Below, one piece after another: positions 1-7,931 of a DNA stretch of 64,000 nucleotides. The stretch lies in contig CAJTVP010000001.1 in NCBI GenBank assembly GCA_910580205.1, positions 1 to 64,000 of the forward strand. Direction: 5' to 3'. The stretch's first letter is position 1. Each line of letters opens with the position of its first letter. The translations under genes and the position numbers were made by a program. The DNA is from an uncultured Eggerthellaceae bacterium. GTDB taxonomy: Bacteria; Actinomycetota; Coriobacteriia; Coriobacteriales; Eggerthellaceae. The notes under the pieces are model-generated. The model had not been told where the DNA came from, did no database searches, and saw only the letters and a list, made by a program, of their open reading frames with translations.

Positions 1-55
1 GAGGAGCTGACTACGAATCAGACCGTCGGGGGTTCGAATCCCTCATGGCGCACCA
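1..55 (+). tRNA. tRNA-Arg (ACG), 3' part only
   Basis: This is the 3' part of a tRNA whose 5' end lies before the window. An anticodon stem (CTGA/TCAG) encloses a seven-base loop CTACGAA, which places anticodon ACG and so arginine. The T arm has the GGTTCGAATCC core. The acceptor strand ATGGCGC is followed by discriminator A and an encoded CCA ending at 55. A short T-rich stretch follows, but no hairpin terminator was seen. Confidence 0.85.
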
Positions 56-116
56 CTTTTCTTCCTTTTCACAGTTCATGGATTCAAGGGCATTCGCGTC
101 AGCGGATATGAGCGCG

Positions 117-2378
117 TCAGTTGCTGCCTTGGCTCTGGCCGTTCTGCTCTTCCTGTTCGGCGGCTGCGGCCAAGGCTTGCTCTGCTGTGGGGTATTGCAG
201 CACGTCGGCGATGAACTGCACGTAGATGCGCGCAGCGTCGGCGGTCAGATGCGTGCCATCGCCATCGAAGTAATCCCCGTGAGATGCTGAAAGCGAATTC
301 CAGTCGATCAGATGCACGTTGCTGTATTCATCGCGGATCTGGTTGAGCGCCGTGTTGTTCGCGGCGGTCTGATCGTCATCGCTGTTGCGCACCGTGATGA
401 AGTAGATCTGCTTGTCCGGTCCGACTTCTTCCACCACCTTCTTCAGCCCCTCTTCGGTGAGCTGGCCATTGGTGCCCAGGGCGAAGATGACGGTGTCTCC
501 CACCTGCCCGTCCGCCTCGTACTGCTTGTACACTTCAAGCCCCTGTTCCAGGCGGCGGTTCTTCGCGGCATCGATGTGCCCCAACGGGAAGCGCTCCTCG
601 AAGGCGGGAACGGCGCGCAAGGACACCGAATCCCCGATCATGAGGATGTCATAGACCGGTTTCTCTTCCACTTCCGGCTCGTCCGGGATTCCGAGCGTCT
701 GGATCTCCTCATCCCCTGATGCCAGCTTGACCTCTCCCGTCAAGGGCTCTCCCGGCATGGACCCGCGCAGGATGATGGCAGCGCCATCATCGCTCAAGGC
801 GGAAGTGTCTTCAACGAAGGCGAACCCCCAGAGCGAGATGGCCGTGAGCACGGCCACGAGCGCGATCACGGCCGGTTTCAGCGGGATGCGCTCGGACAGC
901 GGCTTCTTCGACCGCTCAGGCTGCTGCGCCTCTCCCAGGTCGTTCCCAGAGACGGAGGCGGGAACGGATTCGCCTTGAGAGCGCTCTTGGGCATGGTGGG
1001 CGTGCGGCATCTCTTCGCGGGCCATCTCTGGGCTGATGAGCCCTTCCACGATGGGCAGCTCTCCTGAGGTGGACAGCGTGGCATTCGCCATGTTTGCCGG
1101 TACGGGAGCTACGGCTTCCTCCGTCGCCTGCTTCTCCTTTTGCTTGGCGATGCCGTAGCGGATGGGGTTCTCCACGAAGCGATAGGAGAGCGCGGCCACG
1201 GCGAACGTGAGGATGACGGCCAAAGCGAGCAGGGGCCAGTCGTTCTCGCCGAAGCCGTTCGGCGGGGTGAGCAGCAAGATCAGCGGATAGTGCCAGAGGT
1301 AGATGCCGTAGGAGCGCTTCCCCACCCAGATGAACGGCTTGAGCGAAAGCACCTTCGCCACCAGCCCGGAATCTTCCCAGAGCGTCCCATAGATCAGCAT
1401 GGCGGTGAACGCCGAGCAGAGCACCATGCCCCCGCGGTAGGTGAAGGGCATCTGGCCGCCCATGACGGAGAGGCAGACCATCATGCCCACGAGCCCGATC
1501 ACGGCCAGCGCTTCGCGTTGGGCCCGGGGAAGGCGGCGCCGGTTGCCGGTGGTGATGACGGCCACGAATGCGCCGATCAGAAGCGAGAAGGCGCGCGTGT
1601 CGGTGCCGTAGTAGACGCGCGTGGGATCCGCGTCCGGGTTGTAGAGCAGCGCCGCCTCCAAGGCTGAGAGCGCGGCCAGCGCCAGCAGGAAGATGGAGAG
1701 GTTGCGCCGGTGCTTGAGCGCGCCGCCGAACTTGAGCACGATGAACAACGTCAGCGGCAACACCAGATAGAACTGCTCTTCGATGGCCAGCGACCAGAAA
1801 TGCGTGAGAGGGGAGGGCAGGCCGATGTTCTCGAAATAGGAGGCGTCCGTGAAGATCTGCCACCAGTTGTTGATGAAGAAGATGGAAGGCAGGACCTCCG
1901 GGCGCATCTTGGTGAGCAGCACATGGTTGAACAGCGTGCAAAGCGCGCCCACCGCTACGATGACCAAGAGGATGGCGGGCACCAGGCGCTTGACGCGCCG
2001 GATGTAGAAGTTCTTGAAATCTATCTTCCCGGTGCGAGAGAACTCCACGAGCAGGATCTTCGTCACGATGTAGCCGGAGATGACGAAGAAGACCGTGACG
2101 CCCATGAGGCCTCCTGAGCACCCCGGCAGCCCCAGGTGGTAGGCGATCACCGCCAGCACCGCGACGGCGCGCAATCCGTCGAGCGCTGGGATGTAGCGCA
2201 CGCCCTTCTTGGGCTTGTGGGCGGATTTGTGCGCTTTCGTGTGCTTGGGAGCGGAAGGGGCGCCGTTCTCTTCAGGGTGGCGGTCGCTGCTGGCGTGATG
2301 ATGGTGATCCGACTGCCCATGGGCTGCGATCGGAGGCGCGGGCGGCCGCAGCGCTGCATCTTCAGGCCCGTGCATCAT
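117..2378 (-). CDS. OatA-like acyltransferase-3 / SGNH peptidoglycan or cell-surface O-acetyltransferase
   Basis: The 753-residue protein has a low-complexity His/Lys-rich cytoplasmic N-terminus (about residues 1-60), an acyltransferase-3 membrane domain starting at YIPALDGLRAVAVLAVI with ten or so hydrophobic helices (about 62-410), a variable linker and one further helix (about 520), and a C-terminal SGNH esterase-like domain. The SGNH domain shows GDSVSL (block I), an ALGTNG block and DGTHLT near the end, which carries the Asp-His pair. This architecture is that of OatA-type enzymes, which pass acetyl groups across the membrane onto peptidoglycan or other surface glycans. The substrate cannot be read from sequence. 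The start is the first of two ATGs, with GGAGG about 12 bases upstream. A promoter candidate lies near 2478-2507. Confidence 0.85.
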   Translation of the reverse strand: MMHGPEDAALRPPAPPIAAHGQSDHHHHASSDRHPEENGAPSAPKHTKAHKSAHKPKKGVRYIPALDGLRAVAVLAVIAYHLGLPGCSGGLMGVTVFFVISGYIVTKILLVEFSRTGKIDFKNFYIRRVKRLVPAILLVIVAVGALCTLFNHVLLTKMRPEVLPSIFFINNWWQIFTDASYFENIGLPSPLTHFWSLAIEEQFYLVLPLTLFIVLKFGGALKHRRNLSIFLLALAALSALEAALLYNPDADPTRVYYGTDTRAFSLLIGAFVAVITTGNRRRLPRAQREALAVIGLVGMMVCLSVMGGQMPFTYRGGMVLCSAFTAMLIYGTLWEDSGLVAKVLSLKPFIWVGKRSYGIYLWHYPLILLLTPPNGFGENDWPLLALAVILTFAVAALSYRFVENPIRYGIAKQKEKQATEEAVAPVPANMANATLSTSGELPIVEGLISPEMAREEMPHAHHAQERSQGESVPASVSGNDLGEAQQPERSKKPLSERIPLKPAVIALVAVLTAISLWGFAFVEDTSALSDDGAAIILRGSMPGEPLTGEVKLASGDEEIQTLGIPDEPEVEEKPVYDILMIGDSVSLRAVPAFEERFPLGHIDAAKNRRLEQGLEVYKQYEADGQVGDTVIFALGTNGQLTEEGLKKVVEEVGPDKQIYFITVRNSDDDQTAANNTALNQIRDEYSNVHLIDWNSLSASHGDYFDGDGTHLTADAARIYVQFIADVLQYPTAEQALAAAAEQEEQNGQSQGSN

Positions 2379-2410
2379 CGGCGTGCCGATCCTCCGTCTC
2401 TCGTCAAGAT

Positions 2411-2428
2411 CCCCCTGCGTGCAGGGGG
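2411..2428. other. GC-rich hairpin in the acyltransferase leader
   Basis: A perfect 7-bp inverted repeat, CCCCCTG and CAGGGGG with a CGTG loop, lies between the predicted promoter and the start codon of the acyltransferase gene. No T-run follows on either strand, so it is not a typical terminator. It may structure the 5' untranslated region. Confidence 0.4.
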
Positions 2429-2477
2429 TATTTCATCTTGGCCAACACCTGCGCATCGCATTTTGCGACGAAGAAAA

Positions 2478-2507
2478 AGTATACTGTGAGCACGGGGGGG
2501 CTGACAA
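2478..2507 (-). promoter_or_regulatory. Predicted sigma70-type promoter of the acyltransferase gene
   Basis: Read on the - strand, TTGTCA (2507-2502) and TATACT (2483-2478) are separated by 18 bases. This is the best promoter-like match in the 182-base gap between the two - strand genes and would give a leader of about 95 nt. Confidence 0.45.
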
Positions 2508-2560
2508 GGAAATCCCGCCATTCTCCACGGCGAAAGATGCTGCGACGGCGGTCGCTTCTC

Positions 2561-3709
2561 TCATGCCCCATCGGCGTGTTCGCGCCTTTTCGCCACAGCA
2601 TCCCGGATGTTGCGCGCCACCATGAAGATCAGCAGCACCGCGCCTATGTATCCGTTCAACACGTAGATCACGTTCACCAGCGTGCGATAGGGGACGAACA
2701 GCCCGATCAAGAGCCCTGCCACGCCCAGGGCGATGGCCAGGATGCGGAAGCGCGGCGTGCCTTCCTTCGCGAAGCGCGCGACCGGGTTGTACAGAAGCGG
2801 CACGGCGGTGGCGCAGATCCCGATGAACACCACGATGGCGTACACGAAGGACAGCGGCGGCCAGACCTTTTCCGCCAGGATCAGGTTCGGGATGGGGGCG
2901 TTCCAGACGAACACCTCGCCGTTGCCGGTGTTGATGTTCGCCACCTGCGCCAGGTAGATGATGGCGATGGCCGCGCAGATGACCACGGTGGCCACCACGA
3001 TGCCCGCGTCCACGTTCTTGCGGCTGTTGTTCGCCCCCAAAAGCGTCATGAAGCTGGCGAACCAGAGCAGCACGAACCCGGCGTAGGAGAGCCCTGAGAT
3101 GAGCCAGTGGTCGGCCGCCTTGACGAGCCCTTCGCCATCCGCGGCGCCTGTGAACGTGTCCGTGGAGATGGCCTCCAGCCCAGCGGGGATCTGCGGCCAG
3201 TCCACCACCAGCACGATCAGCCCTACGATCACGAAGAACGCGATCTTGATCGGTCCGATCACCCCGATCACATCCACCAGCTTGCTGAGGCCCAAACATA
3301 CGATGCCCACCACGATCGCCGTGAGCAGGATGCCGCCGATCCAATCCGGCACGCCGAAACCTTGGCGCAGCGTGCTGGAGGCGCCGCCCACCATCACGAA
3401 GAACGACATATAGCAGAAGGCCGTGGAGTAATAGTCGAAGAACGTCCCCAAGTATTTGCCGCAATAGTACCGGTAGATGTCGTTGCCCACCTCATACTTC
3501 TCCTGGGCGCCCACTTTCGCGAACTGGAAGTTGTAGTAGATGAAGATGACGGCGAACACGGCGATGACCAGAAAGCCTTTGAGGCCGTACGCCGTGAAGT
3601 ACTGCACGAGCTCTTGCCCGGTGGCGAACCCGGACCCGATGACCAGTGCGATGACGGCCCCCGCCAGGATCAAAACGCGCTTGAAGTTGAATCCTCCACC
3701 TGACCGCAC
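2561..3709 (-). CDS. YkvI-like polytopic membrane protein (APC-superfamily-like)
   Basis: About 382 residues with 10-12 predicted hydrophobic helices, beginning FKRVLILAGAVIALVIGSGF and containing the GSGFATGQE segment typical of the YkvI family. That family has an APC-transporter-like fold and no established substrate. The open frame runs upstream to 4000, but the extension is basic, Cys-rich and unlike a membrane protein. I chose the GTG at 3709 because AAGGAG sits just 5 bases before it and it leaves a short tail ahead of the first helix. The gene is divergent from mraZ. A perfect TTGACA at 3846-3841 (- strand) could be its -35 element, but no good -10 follows. Its function is unknown; transport of a small solute is inferred only from the fold family. 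Confidence 0.7.
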   Translation of the reverse strand: MRSGGGFNFKRVLILAGAVIALVIGSGFATGQELVQYFTAYGLKGFLVIAVFAVIFIYYNFQFAKVGAQEKYEVGNDIYRYYCGKYLGTFFDYYSTAFCYMSFFVMVGGASSTLRQGFGVPDWIGGILLTAIVVGIVCLGLSKLVDVIGVIGPIKIAFFVIVGLIVLVVDWPQIPAGLEAISTDTFTGAADGEGLVKAADHWLISGLSYAGFVLLWFASFMTLLGANNSRKNVDAGIVVATVVICAAIAIIYLAQVANINTGNGEVFVWNAPIPNLILAEKVWPPLSFVYAIVVFIGICATAVPLLYNPVARFAKEGTPRFRILAIALGVAGLLIGLFVPYRTLVNVIYVLNGYIGAVLLIFMVARNIRDAVAKRREHADGA

Positions 3710-3957
3710 TTGGGCTCCTTTTGCTCGCACGCTTCGATCGCTTGCGCAAAGTCTACCCGAAAGCGCGCGGATGAGGCAGAGGCGCAGAAACCGATGGGTG
3801 GCGGAAAGTTTTTTGCGCATCTTGTGGAGGGTGCATCTAGTGTCAAAAGCCCTCTCATCCACAACATCTTGTTGGGCATCCCCAGTCCGCCTTGGATGAT
3901 TCCGAACATGCGTTCTCTTTTTCATGGCTCTGACCTGCGGTTTCGTGCAGTTTGGTG

Positions 3958-3986
3958 TTGCTAAGTGGGGTAAAGTGGCATAAAAT
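3958..3986 (+). promoter_or_regulatory. Promoter of the dcw cluster (Pmra) with MraZ boxes in its spacer
   Basis: TTGCTA (3958-3963) and TAAAAT (3981-3986) are spaced by 17 bases. Two GTGG repeats, AAGTGGGG at 3963-3970 and AAAGTGGCA at 3972-3980, lie in the spacer exactly 10 bp apart, the spacing expected for MraZ binding on one face of DNA. From family knowledge MraZ binds such TGGG-type repeats upstream of its own gene. The surrounding intergenic stretch 3710-4076 holds nothing else that I recognise. Confidence 0.75.
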
Positions 3987-4076
3987 GCACCGCACGGCAT
4001 GAACTTTGTGGGTTCTGAAACGCAGCACCAACACCATTCTCAGAACACCACAGAACGCAGATCGGAGACAAACCAC

Positions 4077-4574
4077 GTGGCAGTCGTCATCGAAACGGAT
4101 GCGGAGCAGGCAGGGGCGCAAGCGCCTGATCTGTTCGGTGAATTCCGTTTCAAGGTAGACGGCAAGGGCCGCGTGGCCGTCCCCGCAGAATTCCGCAGAG
4201 TTCTGCCCGAAGGTCTCGTGGTCTCCCGTGAGATCGAAGACAAGTGCCTCTACGTCTTCGAACCGGATGCCTTCAACGAATGGATCGAAGGCCTGTTCGA
4301 GGATCGTTTCGGCGGGTATTCGTCTTCGGATCGGCGCCAGGTGCGGATGCGGAGCCTCTTGAAGGCTCGCGCGCAGATGGCGGAGATCGACTCATCAGGG
4401 CGCATCATGCTGAACCAGCCCGCGCGCGAAGCGGTCGGGATCAGCAAGGATGTCGTGCTGGTGGGCAACACCGGGTACTTCGAGATCTGGGATGCGAAGG
4501 CGTTCGACGAAGAGTTCGGCAAGATCGATCTGGGCCTGTTCTACACGGACAGCGCAGACGGCGCCGATATCTGA
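4077..4574 (+). CDS. mraZ: Transcriptional regulator MraZ
   Basis: First gene of the dcw cluster. The 165-residue product contains two SpoVT/AbrB-like swapped-hairpin repeats. The first is FGEFRFKVDGKGRVAVPAEF and the second centres on EIDSSGRIMLNQP, both carrying the conserved D-x-K/S-GR-hydrophobic signature. MraZ forms a ring and represses its own operon through repeats like those in the promoter just upstream. The frame stays open to 3999, but GTG at 4077 is preceded by GGAG and gives a length close to the usual 140-150 residues. Residues 1-19 form a short acidic extension. The start is the uncertain part; identity is secure. Confidence 0.9.
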   Translation: MAVVIETDAEQAGAQAPDLFGEFRFKVDGKGRVAVPAEFRRVLPEGLVVSREIEDKCLYVFEPDAFNEWIEGLFEDRFGGYSSSDRRQVRMRSLLKARAQMAEIDSSGRIMLNQPAREAVGISKDVVLVGNTGYFEIWDAKAFDEEFGKIDLGLFYTDSADGADI

Positions 4575-4606
4575 CATCGGCCGTTCCTGGAAGCATCCCG
4601 CGCACT

Positions 4607-5563
4607 GTGACAAGCGAATATCGGCATATCCCGGTTCTGCTGGACGAGTGCATGGACGGACTGGCCCTCAAAGCAGGGGGCGTGTACGTGGATGCGACGC
4701 TCGGCTTGGCAGGACACGCGGCGGCAGCGGCTGCGCACCTGGGCTCTGACGGGCTTTTGATCGGCATCGATCAAGACGACATGGCCCTTGAGCGCGCAGC
4801 GGAGCGCCTGGAAAGCGCGCAGGAAGGCGAAGGGCCTGAGGTGCTCTTGCTGAAAGGCAACTTCGGCCAGCTGGACGAGCTCCTCCTCGAAGCGGACATC
4901 CCTGGCATAGACGCCATCCTGTTCGACTTGGGCGTGTCGTCGCCTCAGATCGACAACCCCTCGCGCGGCTTCTCCTTCAAGGAGGATGCCCCCCTCGATA
5001 TGCGTATGGATCCGAGCACACAGACCATAACCGCAGCAGAGATCATCAACACCACAAACGCAGCTGATCTCGCTCGGATCATACGCGCTAACTCGGACGA
5101 GAAGTGGGCAAGCCGCATCGCGCAGTTCATCGTAGACGCCAGAAAGACCGCCCCTCTCACCACCAGCGCTCAGCTGGTGGATGTGATCAAAGCCGCCATA
5201 CCGGCTTCGGCGCGCAGGAGCGGCGGTCATCCGGCGAAACGGACGTTCCAAGCGCTGAGGATGGAAGTCAATCAGGAGCGCGCGGTCTTGGAACGAGGGC
5301 TGGACGCGGCGATCCGCTGGCTTTTGCCCGGCGGCCGCATCTGCGTCATCAGCTATCACTCCGGCGAAGACCGCATCGTGAAGGAGACGTTCGCCGCATT
5401 CGCGAACCGCTGCACATGCCCGCCAGACCTGCCGGTCTGCGCGTGCGGGAGATGTCCGATGCTCGAGGTTCTCACGCGCAAGCCTCTCTGCGCCACGCAG
5501 GTGGAGGTGGAGCGCAACCCTCGGGCGCGCAGCGCCAAGCTGCGCATCGCGCGTCGGCTGTGA
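4607..5563 (+). CDS. rsmH: 16S rRNA (cytosine1402-N4)-methyltransferase RsmH (MraW)
   Basis: 318 residues. It uses SAM to N4-methylate C1402 of 16S rRNA at the P site. It begins SEYRHIPVLLDECMDGL, as the family does, and shows the SAM-binding segment YVDATLGLAGHA, the FDLGVSSPQID motif, and GGRICVISYHSGEDRIVK near the end. GTG at 4607 begins 32 bases after mraZ; the open frame extends further upstream, but that part is an overlap with mraZ in another frame. The ribosome-binding site is weak, suggesting translational coupling to mraZ. Order mraZ-rsmH-ftsL is standard. Four cysteines cluster near residues 265-285 (CTCPPDLPVCACGRC). Confidence 0.93.
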   Translation: MTSEYRHIPVLLDECMDGLALKAGGVYVDATLGLAGHAAAAAAHLGSDGLLIGIDQDDMALERAAERLESAQEGEGPEVLLLKGNFGQLDELLLEADIPGIDAILFDLGVSSPQIDNPSRGFSFKEDAPLDMRMDPSTQTITAAEIINTTNAADLARIIRANSDEKWASRIAQFIVDARKTAPLTTSAQLVDVIKAAIPASARRSGGHPAKRTFQALRMEVNQERAVLERGLDAAIRWLLPGGRICVISYHSGEDRIVKETFAAFANRCTCPPDLPVCACGRCPMLEVLTRKPLCATQVEVERNPRARSAKLRIARRL

Positions 5564-5635
5564 CGGCCGGCGACTGACGTTGAATGAATGGGGGGGGAGC
5601 GCCCCTGCGGGGAAGCGGCGTGAAGCTGCTTTCTC

Positions 5636-6151
5636 ATGAGCAGAAAGCCACGGATGAGCAAACTGCCCGCATACAATCACGGTTCCGCCGCGCGCAAGCT
5701 CGACCGCGGCCCTCTTTCTGCGCCGCGTCCCGGCATCCAAGTCCAGCCGGGCGGCCGCCAGCAGGAGCGCGCCGCATCCACCGGCGCGGTGCTCTTCGCC
5801 AAGGTCCTGATCGCGTTCATCGTGGCGTTCGCGCTCATCGGGTGCGTGCGCATCACGCTCTCCTCTGCCACGGTGGCCACCGCCATGGAGGCCAGTCAGA
5901 TAGATGATCAGATCGACGCCGCCCGCGAAGAGGGCAGCCGGCTTGAGGTGGCGCAGTCCTCCTTGGCGAACCCCACGCGTGTGAAACGGGATGCCATGGC
6001 GAACGGGATGCGCAGCCCGCAGGCGGCTTCATTCATAGACATCACCGGGGATGTGGTCGTCAAAGACGATGACGGCCACCTCTCCCTGTCAGGCACCATC
6101 GGCGCGGCTGCCGCCCAAACAGCCGCTCAGGACGCGGAAGCGGCGGAGTAG
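5636..6151 (+). CDS. ftsL: FtsL-like septum protein (single-pass)
   Basis: The 171-residue product has the FtsL/DivIC layout: a basic, proline-rich cytoplasmic tail (about 1-50), one membrane helix (VLFAKVLIAFIVAFALIGCV), then a short extracytoplasmic segment that should form a coiled coil (about 75-110), and an Ala/Gln-rich end. Sequence identity is low across this family, so the assignment rests on topology and on position between rsmH and ftsI. FtsL partners with FtsB/DivIC and FtsQ at the septum and activates FtsW-FtsI. ATG at 5636 is used; a second in-frame ATG at 5654 is equally plausible because neither has a strong ribosome-binding site. Confidence 0.7.
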   Translation: MSRKPRMSKLPAYNHGSAARKLDRGPLSAPRPGIQVQPGGRQQERAASTGAVLFAKVLIAFIVAFALIGCVRITLSSATVATAMEASQIDDQIDAAREEGSRLEVAQSSLANPTRVKRDAMANGMRSPQAASFIDITGDVVVKDDDGHLSLSGTIGAAAAQTAAQDAEAAE

Positions 6152-6154
6152 CCT

Positions 6155-7924
6155 GTGGCTGACGATAGGCGCTCCCGGCGCACGCCGCGAAGCTCGAACC
6201 CTGAGCGCCCGGGGGCGGGCATCGGGGCGGCTCTTTCCACCCTCATGGACAATGAATCGGGAGAGAAGGCCTCCTCGGTCCGCCGCCCTCAGCGCTACAT
6301 CCGCATCCTCTTCTTGGTCATCGCAGCCGTGTTCTTGGTGCGGCTCGTCTACCTCCAGGTGATCGTCTCGCCCGCCTACACCGCCATGGCCGAAGAGAGC
6401 CGCACGATCAACTTCCCCATCACGCCCAAACGGGGCACCATCTACGACCGCAACGGTCAGATCCTGGCCGTGAGCGTGGATTGCACCACCATCTACTGCA
6501 ATCCTTCCGAGGTGACCGATCCACGCCATGAGGCGTCCATGATCGCCACGGTTCTCGAAGAGGACGAAGACCACTACGAAGCGCTCCTGTCCCGGGAACC
6601 CAGCACCTTCGTCTACATCGAACGCCAGGCGGACGTGGAGAAGGCGCAGCGCCTCAAGGAGATGGACCTGGATGGCATCTACTTCATCGCGGATTCGCGG
6701 CGCGAATACCCCAATGGAGGGGTGGGCGGCCAGGTGATAGGCGTCTGCGACGTGGACGGCAACGGCATCACGGGCCTTGAGCTCTACTATGACGAGATGC
6801 TGCGCGGCACGCCAGGCAAGTACTCCGCCGAACGGGGGGAGAAGGGCGCGCCCATCCCCGGCGGCGTCCATGAGGACACTCCCGCCAAAGATGGCGAAGA
6901 CATCATGATCTCTTTGGACATCCGCTTGCAGACGAAGGTGGAGGAGGCGCTGGAAAAGGGCCTTGCCACCTATGAAGGCAAGCAGGGCTCCTCCGTCCTC
7001 ATCGACGGGGACACCGGAGAGATCTACGCCGCATGCTCCTATCCTTATCTGGATCCCACGGACCGGGCGAACTCCATGGTGGGGTCGGACAACCTGCGCG
7101 CCATCACCGAAGCGTTCGAACCCGGCTCCATCTTCAAGAGCCTCTCCGCGCTCACGGTGCTGAATGAGCGCGCTGTGGAGCCCGACGACATCATCTTCTG
7201 CCCGGCGGAGCTGGAAGCGGATGAATACGTCATCACGGACGCCCATGAGCGCCCGGACGTGGACATGACCTTCGCCACCATCCTGAACCAATCGTCCAAC
7301 GTCGGGATCTCCCTCGCCACGGAGAAAGCCGGTTTCGACAAGCTCAATGCCATGATCGAGCGCATGAAGATCACGGAGAAGACGGGGGTGGATTATCCCG
7401 GTGAAGCCACGCCGGTGATGCCCAGCTTCAATGAATGGGCCTATGTGACGGGCTGCAACATCTCCTTCGGCCAGGGGCTCGCGGCAACGCCTCTTTCCAT
7501 GGCGCGCTTCTATGGCGCCGTGGCCGCTGATGGGCTGGTATGCACGCCGCATTTCCTGATCGCGAAGCCGCAAAGCGGGGAGTGGATGGAATACGACAGC
7601 GAACAGGTGCTGGATGATCCCGTTGCCATGGACAAGCTCAAGACCATGCTCCAAGGCGTAGTGAATGAGGGCACGGGCACGGACGCGGCCATTGACGGAT
7701 ACGACGTGGCGGGCAAGACCTCCACTGCGGAGATCGCCCAGGATGGCGGCTATGCCGAGGATCGCTACAACCTCTGCTTCGCCGGCTTCATCGACAACTC
7801 CAATTCCAATCTCGCCTGTTTCGTCTCGGCGAACGACATCGCCTATGAGGGCAAGATGGCTTCGGTGTTTCACGATATAATGATCGAAGCGATCGACCTG
7901 TACAACATCGTTCCTATCAAGTGA
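6155..7924 (+). CDS. ftsI: Septal penicillin-binding protein (FtsI/PBP2-type transpeptidase)
   Basis: 589 residues, GTG start 3 bases after ftsL. A membrane anchor (YIRILFLVIAAVFLVRLVYL) follows a short cytoplasmic tail. The PBP dimerisation domain starts at PKRGTIYDRNGQILAVS, and the transpeptidase domain carries the serine motif SIFK (in GSIFKSLSA) and the SSN motif (QSSNVGI). The third motif reads KTST instead of the usual KTGT or KSGT. It cross-links septal peptidoglycan together with FtsW, encoded 5.8 kb downstream in the same run of genes. Length and no C-terminal PASTA repeats fit FtsI of Coriobacteriia-type organisms. Confidence 0.92.
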   Translation: MADDRRSRRTPRSSNPERPGAGIGAALSTLMDNESGEKASSVRRPQRYIRILFLVIAAVFLVRLVYLQVIVSPAYTAMAEESRTINFPITPKRGTIYDRNGQILAVSVDCTTIYCNPSEVTDPRHEASMIATVLEEDEDHYEALLSREPSTFVYIERQADVEKAQRLKEMDLDGIYFIADSRREYPNGGVGGQVIGVCDVDGNGITGLELYYDEMLRGTPGKYSAERGEKGAPIPGGVHEDTPAKDGEDIMISLDIRLQTKVEEALEKGLATYEGKQGSSVLIDGDTGEIYAACSYPYLDPTDRANSMVGSDNLRAITEAFEPGSIFKSLSALTVLNERAVEPDDIIFCPAELEADEYVITDAHERPDVDMTFATILNQSSNVGISLATEKAGFDKLNAMIERMKITEKTGVDYPGEATPVMPSFNEWAYVTGCNISFGQGLAATPLSMARFYGAVAADGLVCTPHFLIAKPQSGEWMEYDSEQVLDDPVAMDKLKTMLQGVVNEGTGTDAAIDGYDVAGKTSTAEIAQDGGYAEDRYNLCFAGFIDNSNSNLACFVSANDIAYEGKMASVFHDIMIEAIDLYNIVPIK

Positions 7925-7931
7925 GTGGTGA

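Noticed and set aside
3710..4000. N-terminal extension of the YkvI-like protein to 4000
   Set aside because: The extension lacks a ribosome-binding site, is basic and unlike the family; GTG 3709 has AAGGAG at the right distance.
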